This document shows, piece after piece, positions 46,287 through 54,828 of a stretch of DNA of 64,000 nt. The number at the start of each line of letters is the position of its first letter. The stretch's first letter is position 1. The position numbers and the translations under genes are program-made. Under the pieces are notes generated by a model, which did no database searches, was not told the DNA's origin, and worked only from the letters and a program-made list of their open reading frames with translations. Origin of the DNA: Sphingomicrobium sp. XHP0239 (GTDB taxonomy: Bacteria > Pseudomonadota > Alphaproteobacteria > Sphingomonadales > Sphingomonadaceae); the NCBI RefSeq assembly GCF_039555325.1, contig NZ_CP154608.1, positions 1,550,001-1,614,000 on the forward strand. Direction: 5' to 3'.

Positions 46287-46408
46287 CAGACGAAATCCTC
46301 CTGTCGCCCCCGCTCAAAGCCGATGGTCTCCGGAGCGTCAAGGGTTCGCCGCACCTTGCGCGCCCTTCCGTTTTGACGCAGCGTCGCAGGCGTTCAGGGG
46401 AGAGTGAC

Positions 46409-46867
46409 ATGGACCAGACCTATCTGGTGATCGTCAACGAAAGCGACGAGGCACGCGTCAGCCTTCGCTTCGTCGCCAAGCGCGCGCAGAAGACCGACCG
46501 CGGGGTCGAGGTGCTGGCCATCGTCGAGCCGCAAGGCTTCGTCCAGTGGGGCGGGGTTCAGGCGGCGATCGAGGAAGAGGACATGCACCGCGTGGAGGCG
46601 GCCATTGCCGCAACCGTCGGCGAGATCGTGGAGACGAGCGGCATCAAGCCGACCATCACCATCCGCCAGGGCGACCCCATCAAGGTCATCAAGGAAATGA
46701 TCGAGAATCGCGACGACATCGCCGCGTTGGTGCTGGGCGCGAAGGCGGGGACGAACCCCGGCCCCATCGTGAAGCATTTCACTGGCGAGGGCGCGGGCGA
46801 TCTGCCCTGCCCCGTGCTGCTCGTGCCGGGAGGTTTGAGCGACGAGCGGATCGAGATCCTGGCCTAG
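46409..46867 (+). CDS. universal stress protein (UspA family)
   Basis: Nucleotide-binding stress protein of 152 residues. The C-terminal ATP-binding pattern LGAKAGTNPGPIVKHFTG and the closing strand CPVLLVPGG are typical of Usp proteins. GGGGAGAG before ATG 46409 fixes the start; a start twelve codons earlier has no site. It diverges from pdhC and its stop overlaps that of msrC. Confidence 0.86.
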   Translation: MDQTYLVIVNESDEARVSLRFVAKRAQKTDRGVEVLAIVEPQGFVQWGGVQAAIEEEDMHRVEAAIAATVGEIVETSGIKPTITIRQGDPIKVIKEMIENRDDIAALVLGAKAGTNPGPIVKHFTGEGAGDLPCPVLLVPGGLSDERIEILA

Positions 46868-47343
46868 AGCGCTCCTTCGAGCACGCGGCACAATCTCTCG
46901 CACCCGGCCTGATCCTCGGCATCGAAGCGCGCCGGGGTGGGGCTGTCGAGGTCGAGCACGGCGACCAGTTCGCCATTCTTGACGATCGGCACCACCAGCT
47001 CGCTCCGGCTCGCCGCGTCGCAGGCGATATGGCCGGGAAACGCGTGGACGTCCTCGACCCGCTGCGTTTCGCGGCTTTCGGCCGCCGCGCCGCACACGCC
47101 CTTGCCGAACGGAATGCGGATGCAGGCCGCGCGACCTTGAAATGGCCCCAGCACCAATTCGCCGTCGATATTGCGATAGAAGCCCGCCCAGTTGAGATCG
47201 CCGAGCTGCTCCATGATCAGCGATGATGCGTTGGCCATGTTGGCGACCGCATCGGGTTCGTCCGCGACAAGGCTTTTTAACGCCTTCGCCAGTTCGTCGT
47301 AGAAAGCCGCCTTGTCGCTGGCCTCGATCTTGAAATCGTACAT
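46864..47343 (-). CDS. msrC: free methionine-(R)-sulfoxide reductase (GAF domain)
   Basis: Reduces free Met-R-sulfoxide, an oxidative-damage repair reaction. The 159-residue single GAF domain keeps the three family cysteines in AACIRI, GVCGAAA and HIACDAASRSE, plus the DVHAFPGH motif. It is followed upstream on the same strand by arfB and the RluA-type gene, likely one operon. A longer in-frame extension beyond 47343 is not conserved. Confidence 0.9.
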   Translation of the reverse strand: MYDFKIEASDKAAFYDELAKALKSLVADEPDAVANMANASSLIMEQLGDLNWAGFYRNIDGELVLGPFQGRAACIRIPFGKGVCGAAAESRETQRVEDVHAFPGHIACDAASRSELVVPIVKNGELVAVLDLDSPTPARFDAEDQAGCERLCRVLEGAL

Positions 47344-47356
47344 GCTGTGGGTCCCG

Positions 47357-47776
47357 TCAGTGCTTGCGCAGATCGACCTTGCCGCGCAATTCCTTCTTGC
47401 GTCCGCGCTTGACCTTGGTGTCGACGCGTTTCTGCTTGGCGCTCCAGCTCGGCTTGGTCTTCTTGCGCTTCTTGGGCTGGACATGGGCCTTGGCAATCAG
47501 CTCGGCAAGCCGCGCGCGCACCGCATCGCGATTGTCCTTGCGGCTGCGCGAGCCCTTCGCCGTCAGGATCAGTTCGCGGCGATCCTTCGTCACCTTGCTT
47601 CCCGCCAGGTGCCGCAACCGGTTCAGTACGCGTCCATGCAACCCCAGCGCCATCAGGTCGACGCGCAGCTGGACACCGGTTTCGGTCGTATTGGCATGCT
47701 GGCCGCCCGGTCCGCTCGCGGCGAGAAAGGTTTCCTCCAGCGCCTCGTCGGGAATGACGACATTGTCAGGCGACAT
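47357..47776 (-). CDS. arfB: alternative ribosome-rescue factor ArfB (peptidyl-tRNA hydrolase)
   Basis: Releases peptides from stalled ribosomes by hydrolysing peptidyl-tRNA; 139 residues. The catalytic GGQ is in AASGPGGQHANTTET, and the C-terminal tail is strongly basic (KKRKKTKPSWSAKQK), which inserts in the empty mRNA channel. It overlaps the end of the RluA-type gene by eleven bases. Confidence 0.93.
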   Translation of the reverse strand: MSPDNVVIPDEALEETFLAASGPGGQHANTTETGVQLRVDLMALGLHGRVLNRLRHLAGSKVTKDRRELILTAKGSRSRKDNRDAVRARLAELIAKAHVQPKKRKKTKPSWSAKQKRVDTKVKRGRKKELRGKVDLRKH

Positions 47777-48431
47777 CGAACGTCCCCGTGCGCGTCCAGT
47801 CGGGGAAATGTTCGGGCAAGGGCGCGATCAGCTTGATCATCTTGCCCTTGGGCCGCGGCACTTCCAGCCGTTCGGCGTGAAGCATCATCGGCCCGCCCGG
47901 GTATCCGTAGACGCGGTCCCCGATGATCCCGTGCCCCAGCCCCTCGCGCGCATGGACGCGGATCTGGTGCGTGCGGCCCGTCTCCGGCACGAACTCGACG
48001 AGGCTTCGATCGCCTTCGACATGCAGGCGACGCCAGCGGGTCACCGCGGGCTTGCCGTCGGGATCGGCGACCATGCGCCATCCCGCCTGCTCGCTCGACA
48101 CCTTGGCCACCGGTAGATCGATCTCGCCTTCCTCGTCCGCGACGGCGCCGCCGACCACCGCGAGATAGCGCTTGCGAACGAGGTGCTCCTCGAAGGCGCG
48201 CTGTACCCATTTGCGGGCGGGCGGGTGGCGCGCGAGCAGCAGGCAGCCCGACGTGTCCTGATCAAGCCGGTGCATGATCGCGGGCATCCGCTTGTAATTC
48301 TGCCGCAGCGAGGCAAGCGACGCTTCGACCGAATCGCCACCGCGTCGCGGTGTATCGACGGGCAAGCCCTGCGGTTTGTCGATCGCGACCACGTCGGCGT
48401 CGATCAGGAGGATCCGGTCTTGAAGGTTCAT
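47766..48431 (-). CDS. RluA-family pseudouridine synthase
   Basis: Converts uridine to pseudouridine in RNA; 221 residues. The catalytic aspartate is in HRLDQDTSGCLLLA, and later RYLAVV and ETGRTHQIRVH match the family. No S4 domain is present, so it is closer to RluA than RluC/D. The precise RNA site is unknown. Confidence 0.9.
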   Translation of the reverse strand: MNLQDRILLIDADVVAIDKPQGLPVDTPRRGGDSVEASLASLRQNYKRMPAIMHRLDQDTSGCLLLARHPPARKWVQRAFEEHLVRKRYLAVVGGAVADEEGEIDLPVAKVSSEQAGWRMVADPDGKPAVTRWRRLHVEGDRSLVEFVPETGRTHQIRVHAREGLGHGIIGDRVYGYPGGPMMLHAERLEVPRPKGKMIKLIAPLPEHFPDWTRTGTFDVA

Positions 48432-48572
48432 GGCGCCGCCCTACCCATCCTTGAGCAATGGCGAAAGTCCGCGCCGCATCGGCCTGAGTCTTTGGCGTCA
48501 CACCGACCGCGCAAAATCGCCCGCGTTAACCTTTATACCTTTGTTAACTTTTGTGGCTCAGATACGAAATGG

Positions 48573-48587
48573 TTAATGGTCGCTTAG
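48573..48587. promoter_or_regulatory. candidate CtrA box upstream of ctrA
   Basis: TTAA, seven bases, TTAG: one base from the TTAA-N7-TTAA consensus bound by CtrA. It lies about 70 bases before the ctrA start. Two GTTAAC sites at 48525-48530 and 48543-48548 are further half-site material. Autoregulation of ctrA is known in Caulobacter. Confidence 0.5.
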
Positions 48588-48655
48588 ACGACGTTAAGGC
48601 CGGGTAACTCTTGGGAAGGGTGGACTGCTCGGCCGACAGAAACGGGGAAGCAAAT

Positions 48656-49363
48656 ATGCGTGTTCTGCTGATCGAAGACGAAGCGACGATTGCGAAAAGC
48701 ATCGAGATGATGCTCTCGACCGAAGGCTTCAACACGTACGTCACCGATCTTGGCGAGGAAGGCCTCGATCTCGGCAAGCTCTACGATTACGATATCATCC
48801 TTCTGGACCTCAACCTGCCCGACATGCACGGTTACGACGTCCTCAAGAAACTCCGCACCGCCAAGGTGCAGACGCCGGTCCTGATCCTGTCGGGCATCGG
48901 CGAAATGGATTCGAAGGTCCGCGCACTGGGCTTCGGGGCCGACGATTACGTCACCAAGCCCTTCCACCGCGAGGAACTGGTAGCGCGCATCCACGCCATC
49001 GTCCGTCGGTCGAAGGGGCACAGCCAGTCGGTCATCCGCACCGGCAAGCTGGCCGTGAACCTCGATGCGAAGACGGTCGAAGTCGACGGCAACCGCGTCC
49101 ACCTCACGGGCAAGGAATATGCGATGCTCGAGCTGCTCAGCTTGCGAAAGGGCACGACGCTGACCAAGGAAATGTTCCTGAACCACCTCTATGGCGGAAT
49201 GGACGAACCCGAACTGAAGATCATCGACGTCTTCATCTGCAAGCTCAGGAAGAAACTGTCGCTGGCCTGCGGCGGAGAGAATTACATCGAGACGGTCTGG
49301 GGCCGCGGCTACGTGCTGCGCGACCAGCAAGAAGAAACCAGCGGCGAGACCGAAGCCGCCTGA
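48656..49363 (+). CDS. ctrA: cell-cycle response regulator CtrA
   Basis: OmpR-type master regulator of alphaproteobacterial cell cycle, motility and development; 235 residues. The receiver has Asp51 in [15 protein letters not shown] and Lys101 in DDYVTKPF. The winged-helix domain has [12 protein letters not shown] and the recognition helix region [18 protein letters not shown], which are near-diagnostic for CtrA. ATG 48656 gives the standard N terminus [10 protein letters not shown] terminator follows. Its usual partners (cckA, chpT) are not in this window. Confidence 0.95.
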   Translation: MRVLLIEDEATIAKSIEMMLSTEGFNTYVTDLGEEGLDLGKLYDYDIILLDLNLPDMHGYDVLKKLRTAKVQTPVLILSGIGEMDSKVRALGFGADDYVTKPFHREELVARIHAIVRRSKGHSQSVIRTGKLAVNLDAKTVEVDGNRVHLTGKEYAMLELLSLRKGTTLTKEMFLNHLYGGMDEPELKIIDVFICKLRKKLSLACGGENYIETVWGRGYVLRDQQEETSGETEAA

Positions 49364-49387
49364 CGATCGATTGCGGAGCGGGATGGA

Positions 49388-49425
49388 AGCGGCGCCGACC
49401 GGGGGGACGGCGCCGCTACTTTTTT
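49388..49425 (+). terminator. terminator after ctrA
   Basis: Ten-base perfect stem AGCGGCGCCG/CGGCGCCGCT with a ten-base loop, followed by ACTTTTTT. It lies 24 bases after the ctrA stop and just before the convergent HD-GYP gene. Confidence 0.8.
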
Positions 49426-49428
49426 GCA

Positions 49429-50787
49429 CTAGGCAACCGTCGCCCGCAGCGCGTCGTAGGCATTGCCGTCGACCGCCTTGCCGATTTCGCGCTCGATGAT
49501 CTCCAGCGCCACCTTCTGCGGAAGCGCGGCGCGATAGGGCCGATCCGCGGTAAGCGCATCGTAGAAATCGCAGACCGTGATGATCCGCGTCTCGGAGCCG
49601 ATCTGTTCATCGCGCAGCCCCAGCGGGTAACCCGCGCCGTCGATCCGCTCGTGGTGCGCGGCCGCGACACCCGCCATGTCCTGAAAGCAACCGACCCGCG
49701 ACAGGATCTCCCGCGTGTGCGCAGCATGCCCCCGCATCTCGACCCATTCCCCCTCCCCCAGCTTGCCGGGTTTCTCGAGCACGCGGCTCGATACGCCCAG
49801 CTTGCCGATATCATGGAGTAGGGCGGCGCGGTGAAGCCAGCGTAGCCGCGAGGGGTTCAATCCCATCGTACGCCCCATCGCGCCGGCGATCTGAGCGACC
49901 CGTCCCGAATGCCCGCCCGTGTAGGGACTTTTCGCATCGACGACGGCACCGAACGCAGCGGCGATCGCATCGAGCGAATCGTCGTCGACCGTGAACTCGT
50001 CGTCGCGGGGCGCTATGGCGGCGACCGTCGCGTCCACCAACGCACTTTCGAGCCCGGTCCAGAACCCCGGGTCGTCGGCCGCACGCAGAAAATGCTGCGC
50101 CAGTTTGGGATCGAGCCAGCTTCCGGCGCGGCGGGCCACCTCGCCGGTCGCGGCCTCGCGCCCCCCGTGACGGTGAAAGACATCCGCAATCTGCGCCAGC
50201 AGGGCGATCCGGGAGCCGATCGGGATCTGTTCGCCTTCCAGACGTTCGGGTCGTCCCGACCCGTCGAACCGTTCATCGAGATGGAAAATGCCCTGCGCGA
50301 CCTCCTCGTCGAAGGACAGTTGCCGCGCAACGTTCGCGCCGCGAGTGCAACGCGCCTCGATCATCTCCTGCGCGACGGCATCGCCATTCTTGAGGATGTT
50401 CGCGATCTTCGCCAGCTTCGTGAGCAGACCGGCTCCATCACCGGTCCGCGCGAACACGAATTTCAGCGTCGCCGGAAGGCCCTGCGGGACGGTTTTCCAC
50501 GCCTGCTTGAATTCGCGATCATCGGTCGCATAAAGCTCCGCGATCCGTGCAGCGTTGCTCGAGCAGCCAAGATCCTTGAGCAGGGTCGTATAGTAGATGG
50601 TGCCCCGTTCGGCTTCGGTCAGGCCCATCCGCGCCGCGACCTTCATGGCGATATAGGTGGACCGCACCGAATGACCCGCCGGCTGTCCCTCCGTGAGGTC
50701 GAGCGCGTAGGAGAGGCCGCCGAGCAGATCGGCGCGCCGCGCGACACCCGAGGCGGATCGCGCTTCGATCAGGGGTGAATGGAAGAT
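49429..50787 (-). CDS. HD-GYP domain protein, possible ATC start
   Basis: Probable metal-dependent phosphohydrolase, by family a cyclic-di-GMP phosphodiesterase. The C-terminal domain has LLHDIGKLG, HAAHTREIL and HHERIDGAGYP, the HD and GYP signatures; a degenerate HD-like unit precedes it. The first ordinary start is GTG 50667, but conserved coding (LGGLSYALDLTEGQPAGHSV) and high-G+C third positions continue about forty codons upstream with no ATG, GTG or TTG. An AGGAG lies seven bases before an in-frame ATC at 50787, used here as the start. A lost start codon is the alternative. The gene converges with ctrA. Confidence 0.82.
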   Translation of the reverse strand: MFHSPLIEARSASGVARRADLLGGLSYALDLTEGQPAGHSVRSTYIAMKVAARMGLTEAERGTIYYTTLLKDLGCSSNAARIAELYATDDREFKQAWKTVPQGLPATLKFVFARTGDGAGLLTKLAKIANILKNGDAVAQEMIEARCTRGANVARQLSFDEEVAQGIFHLDERFDGSGRPERLEGEQIPIGSRIALLAQIADVFHRHGGREAATGEVARRAGSWLDPKLAQHFLRAADDPGFWTGLESALVDATVAAIAPRDDEFTVDDDSLDAIAAAFGAVVDAKSPYTGGHSGRVAQIAGAMGRTMGLNPSRLRWLHRAALLHDIGKLGVSSRVLEKPGKLGEGEWVEMRGHAAHTREILSRVGCFQDMAGVAAAHHERIDGAGYPLGLRDEQIGSETRIITVCDFYDALTADRPYRAALPQKVALEIIEREIGKAVDGNAYDALRATVA

Positions 50788-50891
50788 GGGCGAACTCCTG
50801 CGACGTGCAGGACACCCTGACCCATGAACCGATAAGGCGCTGTTAGCGGCTGTGGTTAACGACTTACCATCGGTGTCGAACCGTCAGGACC

Positions 50892-51683
50892 TCAGACCGT
50901 CAAGCGGCGCCGCACCGGCGGAGGTTGGCGATTTTCGGCCGGAACGTCGGCTTCCTCCATCGGGCGCCAGCCGTCGCGTCCCAGCCGTTCCATCGGCCTG
51001 AAACGCGCCTTGTACGCCATGCGGTCCGATCCTTCGACCCAATAGCCGAGATAGACGTAAGGCAGGCCCGCCGCCTGGGCACGCAGGACATGATCGAGGA
51101 TGATGTAGGTGCCCAGACCCTGCCGCGCCTGCGGCGAGGTATCGAAGAAACTGTAGATCATGCTGATCCCGTCGGACTGCTGGTCCGAGAGGCAGGCGCC
51201 GACCAGCTTGCCGGGGCGACCGTCTTCGGCCGGCTCGCGGTATTCGATCACATGGGTATTGACCGGCGACTGCTCGACCATATCGGCATAATCGCTCTCG
51301 TCCATTTCGGCCATGCCGCCGCCCGGATGCCGCGCGGTAAGGTAGCGCGAGAGCAGGTCGTACTGCTCCTCCGTCGCCCACGGCCGAACCGCACTGACCA
51401 TCAGATCGTCGTGCTGCCGCGTCAGCCGTCGCTGCGTCCGACCCGGTTTGAAATCGCTCGCGCGGATGCGCACCGAAACGCAGGCATCGCAATCGGTGCA
51501 GCTCGGACGATAGGCGACCGACTGCGACCGGCGAAAACCGATCTTGCCCAGCGCCTCGTTGAGCTCGCCCGCATTGCGGCCGGTCAATTCGGTGAACACC
51601 TTCCGCTCCACCTTGCCCGGAAGATAGGGGCAGGGAGCGGGATTGGTGACGAAAAATTTCGGGAAGCGGAATGGGGCGCTCAC
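50892..51683 (-). CDS. bpt: aspartate/glutamate leucyltransferase (Bpt/ATE family)
   Basis: Adds leucine from Leu-tRNA to proteins with N-terminal Asp or Glu, marking them for ClpAP through the N-degron pathway. The 263-residue protein has the N-terminal cysteine motif in [13 protein letters not shown] and [12 protein letters not shown], and the C-terminal [20 protein letters not shown] 51683 with AGGAG upstream is the start; the longer open frame runs into the threonine dehydratase gene and is not conserved. Confidence 0.92.
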   Translation of the reverse strand: MSAPFRFPKFFVTNPAPCPYLPGKVERKVFTELTGRNAGELNEALGKIGFRRSQSVAYRPSCTDCDACVSVRIRASDFKPGRTQRRLTRQHDDLMVSAVRPWATEEQYDLLSRYLTARHPGGGMAEMDESDYADMVEQSPVNTHVIEYREPAEDGRPGKLVGACLSDQQSDGISMIYSFFDTSPQARQGLGTYIILDHVLRAQAAGLPYVYLGYWVEGSDRMAYKARFRPMERLGRDGWRPMEEADVPAENRQPPPVRRRLTV

Positions 51684-51829
51684 CCTTGCGATCTCCTGTA
51701 CTGATCCGTTGCCTGTCGAAACTAGGAACGAAGTTAACAGGGACGCAACACTTTTGGCACCGGCGAGGTGCCACATTTTGAATCGATCCGTGCCGATCTG
51801 AAACGAAACGCGGTAAACGGAGGTGCGCG

Positions 51830-53065
51830 TCAGGACATTTCGTCGTCGGCGGCGCTCAGGCGGTCGGCCCGTTCCACGCCGAAACCGCACTCGGTCAGCT
51901 TGTCGATCACCCGATCCACCGCGGAAGCATCGCGCGCTTCGCACTCCACTTCGATCAGCGTGTCCTTTGCCGGGAGCGCGTTGAAGATGCGGTGATGGTT
52001 GGTCTCGATGATGTTGACCCCGCACTCGTGGAATTTAGCGGTGATGGTCGCCAGCGCGCCCGGCCGGTCTTCGGCCGCGATCTTCAAGCGCGCGATGCGG
52101 CCCGCGCGTACCAGTTCGCGCACCAGAACGTTGGAAAGCAGGTGCGGATCGATATTACCGCCGCACAGGACGGTGCCGACCTTCTTGCCGCGAAACCGCT
52201 CGGGACTTTCGAGGATGTACGCCAGTCCCGCCGCGCCCGCTCCCTCGACCACCGACTTCTCGATCCCGACCAGCAGCGCGACCGCATGCTCGATCGCCGC
52301 TTCGCTGACCAGTTCGATCCGGTCGACATGTTCGCCGATGATCTTGCGGGTGATCTGCCCCGGCTGCTTGACCGCAATCCCTTCCGCCAGCGTGGCGCCG
52401 CCGGTCACCGCTTCGGTGCCTTCCACGATGCACTTCATCGCGGGGAACATCGCCGCCTCGACTCCGATCAGCTCGATCTTCGGATTATGCGCCCGCGCGG
52501 CGATCGCGATGCCGCTCATCAAGCCGCCGCCACCGATCGGCACGACGAGGCAATCGAGATCGGGGGCCACGGCCAGCATCTCCAGCCCGACCGTGCCCTG
52601 CCCCGCGATCACGTCGGGGTCGTCGAACGGGTGGACGAAGACATAGCCTTTTTCCTCGGCAAGCTGAGTCGCGTGGGCGAAGGCATCGTCGAACACCTTG
52701 CCTTCCAGCACGACGGTCGCGCCATGCCCCTCGGTCTGCTCAACCTTGATGGTGGGCGTGGGCGTCGGCATCACGATCGTCACCGGAATACCGAGCCGGG
52801 CGCCGTGATAGGCCACAGCCTGGGCATGGTTGCCCGCGCTCGCGGCGATCACGCCACGCCGCTTTTCCTCCTCGGTCAGTTGGCTGAGCTTGTTGAGGGC
52901 GCCGCGCTCCTTGTAGGCGGCGGTGAACTGGTAGTTTTCGAACTTGAGCCAGACTTCGGCGCCGACCATCTCGCCGAGGGTCACGCTCTTGGCCATCTTG
53001 GTTTCGAGCACCTGCCCCGCGATCCGCTCGTGGGCGGCGCGCACGTCGTCGATCGTCACGCTCAT
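51830..53065 (-). CDS. threonine ammonia-lyase with ACT domain
   Basis: PLP enzyme that deaminates threonine (or serine) to 2-oxobutyrate; 411 residues. The PLP lysine is Lys52 in [10 protein letters not shown], the phosphate loop is IGGGGLMSG, and a single ACT domain (about 325-405) gives allosteric control. The domain arrangement is that of the TdcB/short IlvA class. The gene diverges from the amidohydrolase gene. Whether it serves isoleucine synthesis or threonine breakdown is not decided by sequence. Confidence 0.92.
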   Translation of the reverse strand: MSVTIDDVRAAHERIAGQVLETKMAKSVTLGEMVGAEVWLKFENYQFTAAYKERGALNKLSQLTEEEKRRGVIAASAGNHAQAVAYHGARLGIPVTIVMPTPTPTIKVEQTEGHGATVVLEGKVFDDAFAHATQLAEEKGYVFVHPFDDPDVIAGQGTVGLEMLAVAPDLDCLVVPIGGGGLMSGIAIAARAHNPKIELIGVEAAMFPAMKCIVEGTEAVTGGATLAEGIAVKQPGQITRKIIGEHVDRIELVSEAAIEHAVALLVGIEKSVVEGAGAAGLAYILESPERFRGKKVGTVLCGGNIDPHLLSNVLVRELVRAGRIARLKIAAEDRPGALATITAKFHECGVNIIETNHHRIFNALPAKDTLIEVECEARDASAVDRVIDKLTECGFGVERADRLSAADDEMS

Positions 53066-53130
53066 CTTTTCTCTCCCTGACGCCGCCGCCTAGCCCTTCC
53101 GCTGTCCGGCGACAATGCTATGCGTAGGAC

Positions 53131-54795
53131 ATGATCAAGCACGCTTTCCTCGCCGCCAGCGCGGCTTTCGCCATCGCCGCCACCCCCGCCGCCGCGCAGA
53201 CGGTCTACACCAACATGAACGGCGTTCATGCCACCGCGGACGGCGAAATTCAGCGCTTTGCCGGTATCGTCGTCGACGCCGACGGACGCATCGTGTCGCT
53301 GATGCAGCCCGGCCAGTCGCTGCCGCGCGGGGGTTACGAGGTGGTCGATCTGCGCGGGGCGAATGTCCTTCCCGGACTGATCGACGCGCATGGTCACGTG
53401 ATGGGCCTCGGCGATGCCCAGCTCAATCTCGACCTTACCGGCACGTCGTCGATCGCGGACCTGCAGCAGCGGTTGGCAGCATATTCCGAGGCGAATCCCG
53501 ACCTGCCGTTCCTGTACGGTCGCGGTTGGAACCAGGAACTGTTCGACGAAGTCCGTTTCCCCACCGCCGCCGATCTCGACGCCGTGGTGGGCAACCGCCC
53601 GGTGATTCTCGGCCGCGTCGACGGTCATGCGGTTGTGGCCAACAGTGCCGCGATCCGCCGGGCCAATATCACCGCTGACACGCAGGATCCCGAAGGCGGC
53701 GCGATCGAACGGCTCGCCGACGGCAATCCTGCGGGCGTGTTCGTCGATACCGCCGAGGAGCTGCTCTACGTCGGCATGCCGCGGGGCACCGCCGCCGATG
53801 CGGATCGCGCGCTCGCCGCGGCCCAGACGTTCGCGCTTTCCGAAGGCCTCACCGCCGTCGCCGACATGGGCACCAGCATCGATGGCTGGAACGCTATGCG
53901 CCGCGCCGGCGATGCGGGCGAGCTCAAGGTGCGCATCATGAGCTATTCGGCCGCCCTCGAACCGGCGTTCAGCATCGCGGGCACCGGCCCCACTCCGTGG
54001 CTGTACGATGGCAAGCTGCGCATGGGCGGGATCAAGCTCTATTCGGACGGCGCGCTCGGCTCGCGCGGCGCGCTGCTGAAAGAACCCTACGAAGACAAGC
54101 CCGACACGCTGGGACTGCCTGTCACCCCGATGGACGAACTGGGCGAGCTCGCCCGCCAGGGTGCCGAGCGCGGTTTCCAGCTGGCGATCCACGCGATCGG
54201 CGATGCCGCCAACGACGGCGTTCTCGACATCCTCGAGAACCTCAAGGCAACGCAGGTCATGGCGGTGTCGCCGCGCCATCGGATCGAGCATGTGCAGATC
54301 GTCGACCCCGTCGATCTTCCCCGTCTCGCCGCCGCCGACGTGATCGCCTCGATGCAGCCCGTGCACCAGACGAGCGACTGGCAGATGGCCGAAAAACGGC
54401 TCGGCATGGATCGGCTTGGTGGCGCCTATGCATGGAAAAGCCTGCTCGACAGCGGCGCGCGCCTCGCCTTCGGTTCCGACTTTCCGGTAGAGCATCCCAA
54501 TCCCTTCGCGGGGCTCGAAGTGGCCGTCACCCGGGTCGATGCCAGCGGCGAACCCGTAGGCGGATGGCGCGCCGAGGAAGCCGTCGATCTCGGCACCGCG
54601 CTGGCCGCCTTTACCGTCCATGCCGCCTATGCGGGGTTCGCGGAGGAACAGTTCGGCGCGCTCGAGCCGGGTCGCTATGCCGATTTCATTATCGTGGATC
54701 GTGACATTTCCGCGATCAATCCCTCGCAGATCAGCGAGACCGACGTTCTCGCCACCTATGTGGGCGGTGAACGCGTCTGGAGCGCGCAGGACTGA
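53131..54795 (+). CDS. exported YtcJ-like amidohydrolase
   Basis: Metal-dependent hydrolase of the amidohydrolase superfamily, 554 residues, with a clear signal peptide (MIKHAFLAASAAFAIAATPA, cut near AAAQT), so periplasmic. The metal-binding DAHGHVMGLG, the HAIGDAAND region, HVQIVDP and the FGSDFPVEHPNP motif match the YtcJ group. Natural substrates of this group are mostly unknown amides or carbamates. It converges with dsbD. Confidence 0.88.
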   Translation: MIKHAFLAASAAFAIAATPAAAQTVYTNMNGVHATADGEIQRFAGIVVDADGRIVSLMQPGQSLPRGGYEVVDLRGANVLPGLIDAHGHVMGLGDAQLNLDLTGTSSIADLQQRLAAYSEANPDLPFLYGRGWNQELFDEVRFPTAADLDAVVGNRPVILGRVDGHAVVANSAAIRRANITADTQDPEGGAIERLADGNPAGVFVDTAEELLYVGMPRGTAADADRALAAAQTFALSEGLTAVADMGTSIDGWNAMRRAGDAGELKVRIMSYSAALEPAFSIAGTGPTPWLYDGKLRMGGIKLYSDGALGSRGALLKEPYEDKPDTLGLPVTPMDELGELARQGAERGFQLAIHAIGDAANDGVLDILENLKATQVMAVSPRHRIEHVQIVDPVDLPRLAAADVIASMQPVHQTSDWQMAEKRLGMDRLGGAYAWKSLLDSGARLAFGSDFPVEHPNPFAGLEVAVTRVDASGEPVGGWRAEEAVDLGTALAAFTVHAAYAGFAEEQFGALEPGRYADFIIVDRDISAINPSQISETDVLATYVGGERVWSAQD

Positions 54796-54828
54796 CGCTC
54801 CGCAACGTTGATTGCTGCCGGTTTCCCG

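Noticed and set aside
51755..51773. Terminator after the threonine dehydratase gene
   Set aside because: TGGCACC/GGTGCCA forms a hairpin, but in the direction of transcription it is followed by A residues and not T.
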